Assembly (NCBI GenBank): GCA_024711185.1
Contig: JANJTI010000301.1
Coordinates: 1-10,934, forward strand
Reading direction: 5' to 3'
Length of the DNA: 10,934 nt
From: Brevundimonas sp.
Lineage (GTDB): Bacteria > Pseudomonadota > Alphaproteobacteria > Caulobacterales > Caulobacteraceae
The notes beneath the pieces are model-generated. The model did no database searches and had not been told where the DNA came from. It worked only from the letters and a program-made list of their open reading frames with translations. The position numbers and the translations under genes are program-made. Of the stretch, positions 6,117 to 10,934 are shown in pieces (position 1 is the first letter of the stretch; each line of letters starts with the position of its first letter).

Positions 6117-6380
6117 ATGAACCTGATCGCGCCCTCGCGCCTCGGCCAGCCGGAGATCGTCCCGCCGGACACCCCGGGACCCGACATCGACCCCGTGCCG
6201 CCGCCCGATATCGAGCCGGGCTATCCGCCCGACGTTCAGCCGCCGGACACGCCGGGGCCGGACATCCCCGCGCCCGGGACCCCGCGGCCGGACATCGATC
6301 CGGGCGGAAGCCCGCCGGAGTTCTCCGCAATGGCGACCCACGTTCTGCGCAAACCCTGTGATTCGTTCGCATTTGTGTGA
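6117..6380 (+). CDS. Small proline/aspartate-rich disordered protein
   Basis: This 87-residue protein has a very strong ribosome binding site (GAGGAGG, 5 bases before the ATG at 6117). Residues 12-67 are dominated by Pro, Asp, Ile and Gly. The motif PPDTPGPDI occurs twice (16-24 and 42-50, 26 residues apart), with degenerate copies such as PPPDIEPG and TPRPDIDPG between and after. The segment is acidic and almost certainly unfolded. The last 17 residues differ (AMATHVLRKPCDSFAFV) and hold one Cys. There is no signal peptide or membrane helix. Small Pro-rich proteins starting MNLIxPSRLGQPEIVPP are, from memory, found in other proteobacteria without known function. It shares a probable two-way stress promoter with the DUF883-like gene, hinting at a stress role. 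I assign no function. Confidence 0.8.
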   Translation: MNLIAPSRLGQPEIVPPDTPGPDIDPVPPPDIEPGYPPDVQPPDTPGPDIPAPGTPRPDIDPGGSPPEFSAMATHVLRKPCDSFAFV

Positions 6381-6390
6381 CTGGCGCGCC

Positions 6391-6415
6391 GGAACCGTAA
6401 GCAAGCCAGAGGGTT
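6391..6415 (+). promoter_or_regulatory. EcfG-type stress promoter of the KGG protein gene
   Basis: GGAAC (6391-6395) and GTT (6413-6415) are 17 bases apart, matching the EcfG consensus closely. The start would be near 6423, giving a leader of about 33 bases to the ATG at 6456. It lies in the short gap after the Pro/Asp-rich gene. Confidence 0.7.
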
Positions 6416-6455
6416 CAATCCGCGACCGCCACAAGCGCCACGAAAGGAACCCACG

Positions 6456-6677
6456 ATGGCTCAGAGTCAGCCCACGCGAGCCTCCGGCGTCTCCAAGCGG
6501 GGCTTCGCCTCGATGGACCCGGAACGCCAACGCGAGATTGCCCGCAAGGGCGGCGCCAGCGTCCCGAGCGAGAAGCGGAGTTTCTCCCAGGACCGCAGCC
6601 TGGCGGCCCAGGCGGGTCGCAAGGGGGGCGAGGCTTCCCACGGGTCCCGCAATCGCGAGCGGGCCGCCGGCGAATAG
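6456..6677 (+). CDS. KGG-repeat general stress protein
   Basis: This 73-residue, highly charged, hydrophilic protein has two copies of the KGG motif (stress-induced bacterial repeat, as in Bacillus GsiB and many proteobacterial stress proteins). They are RGFASMDPERQREIARKGG (15-33) and a looser copy, RSFSQDRSLAAQAGRKGGEA (41-60). Such proteins are glycine-rich, plant LEA-like and induced by stress; their molecular role is unclear. The ATG at 6456 has AAAGGAA about 8 bases upstream. An EcfG-type promoter lies just upstream, fitting a general stress role, and a strong two-way terminator follows. Confidence 0.93.
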   Translation: MAQSQPTRASGVSKRGFASMDPERQREIARKGGASVPSEKRSFSQDRSLAAQAGRKGGEASHGSRNRERAAGE

Positions 6678-6687
6678 GCCATCGACC

Positions 6688-6720
6688 AAAAGGGGGTGGC
6701 CCGGAGGGGCCGCCCCCTTT
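6688..6720. terminator. Two-way intrinsic terminator between the KGG gene and egtBD
   Basis: gggggtggccc (6692-6702) pairs with gggccgccccc (6707-6717; 11 bp including one T-G wobble) around a 4-base loop. It is flanked by AAAA (6688-6691) and TTT (6718-6720). It can end transcription of the KGG gene on the plus strand and of the egtBD fusion, which stops at 6735, on the minus strand. Confidence 0.88.
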
Positions 6721-6734
6721 CGATTCCCCAGCCT

Positions 6735-8885
6735 TCAGGTCTCCAGCAGGGCCAGCGCCACCGCCGGCGGCGGGCCCTCACGGAAGTCCGCGACCCGCCA
6801 GCCGGCCGACCCGGCCAGTTCGGCGACCGATGCGGCGGTGAATTTCCGCGAGCTTTCCGTGTGGATCGTCTCGCCCGCAGCGAATGCAATCCGGCGCCCC
6901 GCGACGTGCACCGCCATGTCGCGCCGCGCCTCCAGATGCATCTCCATCCGCGACTCGGGACCATTCCAGAGCGCCCGATGGCGAAACGCCTCGACGTCGA
7001 AGTCGGCGCCCGCCTCGCGATTGGCGCGCGCCAGCAGGTTGCGGTTGAAGGCGGCGGTGACCCCCGCCGCGTCGTCGTAGGCCGCGATGAGGGTCTCGGG
7101 ATCCTTCACCAGGTCCACCCCGAGAATGAACAGGGCGCCCTCCCCCAGCAGGCTACGCGCGGCGCGCAGGAAGGCGATCGCCTCGTCCGGATCGAGGTTG
7201 CCGATCGTGGACCCGGGGAAGAAGCCGACGTGGCGCCCCTCCCCGATGCCGTCGGGCAGCCGGTCCAGATGCAGGAAGTCGCCCACCATCGGCCTGACCT
7301 GGAGATGGGGATAGGCCTGGGCGATGCGGTCCGCCGCAGCCTCAAGCGCATCGGCGCTGATGTCGATCGGCACATAGGCGGCCAGGTCCGGCGCGGCGTC
7401 CAGTACGATGCGGGTCTTCTCGCTGGCTCCCGAGCCGAACTCGACCAGCACCGCCCCCGCGCCGAAGCGCTGTGACCACCCGGGCGCCACGACCCGAAGC
7501 AGGGCCGCCTCCTGACGGGTCGGATAGTATTCCGGCAGGTCGGTGATCGCTTCGAACAGCCTCGACCCATCGGCGTCGTAGAACCATTTGGGCGAAACCC
7601 GCTTGGGCGATGCCTCCAGCCCCGCAAGCAGCGCCTCTCGAAAGCCGCTCCCTTCCTTTCCCCCGCTGCTTTCGCGGCGGACATCCCGCGCCAGCCGCAG
7701 ACCGGCGAAGGCCCAGCGCTGATGCGGATAGAAGAAGTTGCGGTAGCTCGCCCGCGCATGGCCGTCGGGCGTGACGAAGCTCGCGCCCCTCAGAACCATC
7801 TGGTTGGCCATGAACTTGCCGTTGTACTCGGCGGCGGTCCCCTCGGTCGGTTGGAAGCCCGGATAGGGCGTGTAGGGCGAGGCCGTCCACTGCCACACCT
7901 CGCTGAAGGTATTGGCCAGCGCGTCGGGCCGGGCGCGGGCGGCGTGCTCCCACTCCGCCTCCGTCGGCAGGCGGGCTCCAGCCCAGCGGGCGAAGGCGTC
8001 GGCCTCGTACCAGCTGATGTGCCGCACGGGCGTCGCCGGATTCACCGGCCGCCGGCCAGCCAGGGTCATGGTGCTCCAGCCCGTCGCCTCCCGTCGCCAG
8101 TACAGGGGGGCGGTCCAGCCTTCGGCCTTCACCAAAGCCCAGCCGTCGGACGTCCACAGCTCGGGCCGGGCGTAGCCCCCCTCGTCGATGAACTCGATCC
8201 ACGCGGCGTTCGTCGCGAGGTCGGCCGCGATCTCGAACGGCTCCAGCCAGACCCGATGCGCCGGGCCTTCGTTGTCGAAGGCGAAGCCGCCGCCGGCGTG
8301 ACCGATCTCGACCAGGCCCCCGTCGAACCCGCTCCAGCCGCCACGCGCCGGCTGCGCAGGTGCGACGCGCGGTTCGTCGGAGAAGGCCGCCGGGTCGAGA
8401 GGCGAGCGGGACATCAGGTGCAGCATATCCATCAGGAACAACTCCTGATGCTGCTGCTCGTGATGCAGACCCAGCTGCACGAGATATCGGGCGCGCGCGT
8501 CGCCGCGGCCCTCGCCCAGCCAGGCGACCATGCGCCGGTCCACCTCGCGCCGGTGGGCCAGCACGGCCTCCACGCCAGGGCGGGTGATCAGCCCGCGCTC
8601 CGGCCGGGCCACGCGCTCGCCCAAGGCCTCGTAATAGCTGTTGAACAGCAGCCCCCATGCCGGATCGACGGGCTCGTAGCCCGGTTCGGCCGACAGGATC
8701 ATCGCCTCCCAGAACCAGCTCGTGTGGGCGAGATGCCACTTGCCCGGACTGCAGTCCTGCATCGATTGGGCGGTCAGGTCCTCGGCCGAAAAGCCGCTGG
8801 CCAAGGCTGGCAGGACCGCACGAACCTGACGGAAAGCGGTGGTGGCGTCAGACGCGCCGGAGGTAATCCCCGCCTGGGTGTTCAT
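6735..8885 (-). CDS. egtBD: Fused EgtB-EgtD: ergothioneine sulfoxide synthase joined to histidine N-alpha-methyltransferase
   Basis: This 716-residue protein holds two enzymes of ergothioneine synthesis. Residues 1-402 are EgtB, the non-haem iron enzyme that couples hercynine to a thiol donor with O2. It has a DinB-like domain with iron ligands H54 (HLAHTSWFWE), H142 and H146 (HHEQQHQELF), then an FGE-sulfatase domain (about 185-400: WYEADAFARWAGARLPTEAE, MVLRGASF, YRNFFYPHQRWAFAGLRLAR). Residues about 415-716 are EgtD, the SAM-dependent enzyme that trimethylates histidine to hercynine (PKWFYDADGSRLFEAITDLP, SAM loop VEFGSGASEKTR at 481-492, GFFPGSTIGNLDP at 554-566, HTESSRKF at 675-682). The linker (about 402-414, ESSGGKEGSG) is short. 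The ATG at 8885 has GGAAGAG 5 bases upstream. EgtC and EgtE are not nearby. A symmetric EcfG-type promoter shared with the sigma gene suggests stress induction. Confidence 0.95.
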   Translation of the reverse strand: MNTQAGITSGASDATTAFRQVRAVLPALASGFSAEDLTAQSMQDCSPGKWHLAHTSWFWEAMILSAEPGYEPVDPAWGLLFNSYYEALGERVARPERGLITRPGVEAVLAHRREVDRRMVAWLGEGRGDARARYLVQLGLHHEQQHQELFLMDMLHLMSRSPLDPAAFSDEPRVAPAQPARGGWSGFDGGLVEIGHAGGGFAFDNEGPAHRVWLEPFEIAADLATNAAWIEFIDEGGYARPELWTSDGWALVKAEGWTAPLYWRREATGWSTMTLAGRRPVNPATPVRHISWYEADAFARWAGARLPTEAEWEHAARARPDALANTFSEVWQWTASPYTPYPGFQPTEGTAAEYNGKFMANQMVLRGASFVTPDGHARASYRNFFYPHQRWAFAGLRLARDVRRESSGGKEGSGFREALLAGLEASPKRVSPKWFYDADGSRLFEAITDLPEYYPTRQEAALLRVVAPGWSQRFGAGAVLVEFGSGASEKTRIVLDAAPDLAAYVPIDISADALEAAADRIAQAYPHLQVRPMVGDFLHLDRLPDGIGEGRHVGFFPGSTIGNLDPDEAIAFLRAARSLLGEGALFILGVDLVKDPETLIAAYDDAAGVTAAFNRNLLARANREAGADFDVEAFRHRALWNGPESRMEMHLEARRDMAVHVAGRRIAFAAGETIHTESSRKFTAASVAELAGSAGWRVADFREGPPPAVALALLET

Positions 8886-8974
8886 ACGGTCTCTTCCAGC
8901 TTCTGGCCCCCTTCACATGGTTCGTCGACGCCACGGACGCCAGCCGCGGCGGCCAAAGTCGACGGCCCGACACA

Positions 8975-9001
8975 GGAACGGCTCCCGGGGGGCGGCGTTC
9001 C
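8975..9001. promoter_or_regulatory. Perfectly symmetric two-way EcfG-type promoter (ecfG / egtBD)
   Basis: GGAAC (8975-8979), 17 bases, GTTCC (8997-9001) is an exact inverted repeat of the EcfG -35 and -10 cores. On the plus strand it reads GGAAC-N16-CGTT toward the sigma gene (start near 9007, leader about 50 bases). On the minus strand it reads GGAAC-N17-GTT toward egtBD (start near 8968, leader about 83 bases). It implies autoregulation of the sigma factor and co-induction of ergothioneine synthesis. Confidence 0.75.
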
Positions 9002-9057
9002 GAAAGGGTCGGCGGCTCGCGTGGGAGCCGTCCCCCTCCGACCGACAGGATCGTCGA

Positions 9058-9630
9058 ATGCCGCACGCCCTCGCGCCGCTCGACGGCGCATCGCCTCCGA
9101 CGGGCCAGACCCGCCCCCGCGACGACATCGCCAATCCATCCGTCTGGCGTCAGGCCGTCACCGGCCAGTTGCCCTCGCTGCGGGCCTTCGCCTGGTCGCT
9201 GTGCCGCAACGCCGCCGACGCGGACGACCTGGTGCAGGAAACCCTGACCAAGGCCTGGACCTACCGTGGCCGTTACGAAGCCGGCACCAACCTGCGGGCC
9301 TGGCTGTTCACCATCCTCCGGAACTCCTGGTACTCGGCGGTGGCGCGCCGTCAGCGCGAGGTGGCGGACGAGGAAGGCCGCTACGCCGCTACGCTGGTCT
9401 CGGAGGGCGCCCAGGAGTGGTCGGTCGAGCTGGGCCGGCTGCGCATGGCCATGGACGACCTGCCGCCGACCCACAGGGAGGCCATTGTGCTGGTGGGCGC
9501 GGCCGGGCTCTCCTACGAGGAGGCCGCCGAGATCGCCGGCTGCGCGCTCGGCACCATCAAGAGCCGCGTCAATCGCGCCCGTAACCGGCTGGCGGAGGTC
9601 ATGGACATTCAGCGCGGCGAGGCCGGCTGA
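9058..9630 (+). CDS. ecfG: EcfG-type (ECF15) RNA polymerase sigma factor, general stress response
   Basis: This 190-residue sigma factor has region 2 at about 31-98 (LRAFAWSLCRNAADADDLVQ, ETLTKAWTYR, then GTNLRAWLFTILRNSWYS) and region 4 at about 126-180 (DDLPPTHREAIVLVGAAGLS, YEEAAEIAGCALGTIKSRVN, RARNRL). The GTNLRAWLFTILRN and ILVGA-G-SYEEAAEI-GC-GTIKSR patterns are hallmarks of the alphaproteobacterial EcfG family (SigT in Caulobacter). That family drives the general stress response and is held by the anti-sigma factor NepR until phosphorylated PhyR removes it. No PhyR is in the window. The ATG at 9058 has AGGA about 8 bases upstream; the open frame extends back to 8839 but would overlap egtBD and cross the promoter. 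A 30-residue Pro-rich leader precedes region 2. It converges with a NepR-like gene 1 base away. Confidence 0.93.
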   Translation: MPHALAPLDGASPPTGQTRPRDDIANPSVWRQAVTGQLPSLRAFAWSLCRNAADADDLVQETLTKAWTYRGRYEAGTNLRAWLFTILRNSWYSAVARRQREVADEEGRYAATLVSEGAQEWSVELGRLRMAMDDLPPTHREAIVLVGAAGLSYEEAAEIAGCALGTIKSRVNRARNRLAEVMDIQRGEAG

Positions 9631-9631
9631 C

Positions 9632-9784
9632 TCAAACCCGGCGGTCCTTGCGGGCGGTCGAGGTCAGGGCTTCGAGATGCGCCCTGAGCCGATCCGGCAC
9701 GGGCTGATCCTCGACCGCCCGGAAGGCCGCCCGCAACTGCTGTTCTGCAGACGGCCGTTCGCCGTCTGGCCGCTTCTTTCCCAT
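9632..9784 (-). CDS. Short NepR-like anti-sigma factor candidate
   Basis: This 50-residue product (from MGKKRPDGERPSAEQQLRAA) carries QQLRAAFRAVEDQPVPDRLR (15-34) followed by AHLEAL. This closely follows the NepR core, LRxxYxxVxxEPVPDRFxxLLxxL, which forms the two helices that clamp EcfG. NepR proteins are usually about 60 residues, so this is near the lower limit but complete for the core. The frame is open upstream into the aldolase 3' end, but no start codon falls between residue 1 and the aldolase stop region. The ribosome binding site is weak, and a CCGCCCGGGCGG palindrome (9797-9808) lies just upstream. Usually nepR is beside and codirectional with ecfG; here it is convergent, 1 base from the sigma gene's end, and 31 bases after the aldolase, with which it may be cotranscribed. 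Confidence 0.72.
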   Translation of the reverse strand: MGKKRPDGERPSAEQQLRAAFRAVEDQPVPDRLRAHLEALTSTARKDRRV

Positions 9785-9815
9785 GGACCGACGATGCCGC
9801 CCGGGCGGAATGCTG

Positions 9816-10835
9816 TCACCTGAAAAGCTTCGCCATATCCGCCAGCAACTCGTCGACCGCGTCTTCGCCCGTGGCCCACGAACAGACGAACCGCACTGAA
9901 CCATCGTCGAAGCGGTAGCAGGCCCAGCCCATCTCGTTCAGCCGTCGGTGCGCCTCGGCCGGCATACGGACGAACACGGCGTTCGCCTCTACCGGATGGG
10001 CGAGGATGAAGGGGGTGCCGACCGCCACCCCCTCGGCCAGCCGCTGGGCCATCAGGTTGGCGTGGGCCGCCCCCGTCTCCCAGGCGCCGCTCTCGAGCAG
10101 GCCGACGAACGGCGCGGCTAGGAAGCGCGCCTTGGAGGCGGTTTGCCCCGCCTGCTTCAGACGGTTGTCGACCCGGCGCGCCAGTGAGCGGTCGAACATG
10201 ACGATGGCCTCGGCGCACAGCGCGCCCGCCTTGGCCCCGCCGAACACCAGCACGTCCACCCCCAGACGGGCGATGTCCTTCAGGTCGAAGCCCGCCGCCG
10301 CCGCATTGGCCAGCCGGGCCCCGTCCATGTGCACGCCGTAGCCGCGCAGCTTCACCGGCTCGATCAGATGGCGCAGCTCCTCCTGGGTGTAGACGGCGCC
10401 GTACTCCGTCGACTGCGTCAGGCTCAGCGCCGCCGGCGGCTGGCGATGGCCGACCTCAGGCTCCTCGAGCGCCGCCTCGAGGGCCAACCGTTCGATCTTG
10501 CCGGAGAACCCCGGCAGGCCGATCAGGCCGACGCCATGGCCGAAGAAGCCGGGCGCCCCGGTCTCGTCGGTGCAGACATGGGCGGCGTGGTGGGCCAGCA
10601 CCGCCTCGTGCGGCCAGGCCAGCATCGACAGGGCGACGGCGTTGGCGGCCGTGCCGGAGAAGACGAAACGCACCTCGGCGTCGGCGTCGAGGCGCTGGCG
10701 GATCAGCTCGGCCGCACGCGCCGTCGCGTCGTCGGCGCCGTAGGCCCGGGCGTAGCCGGCGTTCGCCTCGACCAGCGCCTGCAGCGCCGCGGGCGCCATG
10801 CCGGCCGTATTGTCGGAGCCGAAATCGTAGCGCAT
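9816..10835 (-). CDS. ltaE: Low-specificity L-threonine aldolase (PLP-dependent)
   Basis: This 339-residue cytoplasmic enzyme cleaves L-threonine or L-allo-threonine to glycine and acetaldehyde. It belongs to the fold-type I beta-eliminating lyase/threonine aldolase family. Visible motifs are the N-terminal YDFGSDNTAGMAPAAL, GTAANAVAL (61-69, phosphate pocket), AHHAAHVCTDETGAPGFFGH (81-100), HMDGARLANA (169-178, Asp171 facing the pyridine nitrogen) and FGGAKAGALCAEA (198-210, with K202 as the PLP lysine). Length is normal. The ATG at 10835 has a strong GGAGGAAGG 7-10 bases upstream, which lies inside the end of the preceding gene, so the two are probably translationally coupled. Of several related aldolase types, this matches the branch with GG-K-G rather than the SLSKG branch, so the symbol is tentative. 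Confidence 0.92.
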   Translation of the reverse strand: MRYDFGSDNTAGMAPAALQALVEANAGYARAYGADDATARAAELIRQRLDADAEVRFVFSGTAANAVALSMLAWPHEAVLAHHAAHVCTDETGAPGFFGHGVGLIGLPGFSGKIERLALEAALEEPEVGHRQPPAALSLTQSTEYGAVYTQEELRHLIEPVKLRGYGVHMDGARLANAAAAGFDLKDIARLGVDVLVFGGAKAGALCAEAIVMFDRSLARRVDNRLKQAGQTASKARFLAAPFVGLLESGAWETGAAHANLMAQRLAEGVAVGTPFILAHPVEANAVFVRMPAEAHRRLNEMGWACYRFDDGSVRFVCSWATGEDAVDELLADMAKLFR

Positions 10836-10838
10836 GCC

Positions 10839-10934
10839 TCAGCCTTCCTCCGCCCGCGCGTCGGCCGCGGGCTCCTTGCGCACCCGCACCACCGGCAGGA
10901 CGTCCTTCTCGTCGCCATAGGGCACGGCGACCTG
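10839..10934 (-). CDS. C-terminal end of an unidentified gene (cut by window edge)
   Basis: The last 31 codons of a minus-strand gene read QVAVPYGDEKDVLPVVRVRK, then EPAADARAEEG and TGA at 10841-10839. The stop is 3 bases before the aldolase ATG, and the aldolase ribosome binding site lies within this coding end, which supports it being a real upstream gene in one operon. The short Ala/Glu-rich tail is not diagnostic and I cannot name the protein. Confidence 0.7.
   Translation of the reverse strand, partial: QVAVPYGDEKDVLPVVRVRKEPAADARAEEG

Noticed and set aside
4969..6372. Minus-strand open frame of 467 codons over the MBL gene and the divergent promoter
   Set aside because: It runs antisense to the MBL hydrolase and the Pro/Asp-rich gene and has low-complexity composition.
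6446..6450. GGAAC just before the KGG gene start as a second EcfG -35
   Set aside because: It lies in the ribosome binding region (AAAGGAACCC), inside the expected leader.
5994..6689. N-terminal extension of the DUF883-like gene's frame up to 6689
   Set aside because: It would be antisense to the KGG and Pro/Asp-rich genes and cross promoters. The ATG at 5993 has a good ribosome binding site and starts the family-like sequence.
8839..9057. Upstream extension of the sigma factor frame
   Set aside because: It would overlap egtBD and include the promoter at 8975-9001; the ATG at 9058 with AGGA fits better.
7722..9584. Plus-strand open frame of 620 codons overlapping egtBD and ecfG
   Set aside because: Shadow frame; both overlapped genes have unmistakable domains in other frames.
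9664..10218. Minus-strand 184-codon frame overlapping the aldolase and the NepR-like gene
   Set aside because: It is in a different frame from both, has Arg/Gly-rich shadow composition, and no family features.

Overview
The window is GC-rich (about two thirds G+C by eye) and looks like the chromosome of an alphaproteobacterium of the Caulobacteraceae, most likely Brevundimonas or a close relative. This rests on the alphaproteobacterial ClpP and trigger factor sequences, an EcfG-type general stress response (GSR) sigma factor with a NepR-like small protein beside it, and GGAAC/GTT promoter elements of the EcfG type. The genus is an inference. I see no tRNA, rRNA, insertion sequence or CRISPR array.

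Left part (1-4951, all minus strand): trigger factor (tig) has a good promoter upstream (4923-4951) and a textbook intrinsic terminator downstream (3420-3451). It is followed by three tandem paralogous secreted proteins of unknown function (328-3319), then by the start of clpP, which is cut by the window edge. The usual tig-clpP neighbourhood is therefore split by a three-gene block. The three proteins share a signal peptide, a TonB-box-like LDEVVV segment, a conserved Cys pair, an RWWHVS motif, and a C-terminal layout resembling a zincin-type peptidase without the HExxH metal site.

Middle and right part (5002-9784): a plus-strand MBL-fold hydrolase converges on a small DUF883/ElaB-like membrane protein, and the two stop codons share one CTAG. 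From there to about 9784 lies what looks like a stress island. It contains the DUF883-like protein, a tiny Pro/Asp-rich protein, a KGG-repeat stress protein, a fused EgtB-EgtD enzyme for ergothioneine synthesis, an EcfG-type sigma factor, and a convergent 50-residue NepR-like anti-sigma candidate. Three intergenic regions carry EcfG-type promoters. Two of them are inverted repeats (GGAAC-N17-GTTCC at 8975-9001, and a near-perfect TGAAC-N18-GTTCC at 6029-6056) placed between divergent genes. One element could thus fire both ways, coupling the sigma factor to ergothioneine synthesis and the DUF883-like protein to the Pro-rich protein.

Right edge (9816-10934, minus strand): a low-specificity L-threonine aldolase and, 3 bases upstream of it, the last 31 codons of an unidentified gene. 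The most novel material is the secreted paralog triplet, the symmetric two-way stress promoters, the EgtB-EgtD fusion (domain order opposite to fungal Egt1), and the inverted NepR-like/EcfG arrangement.
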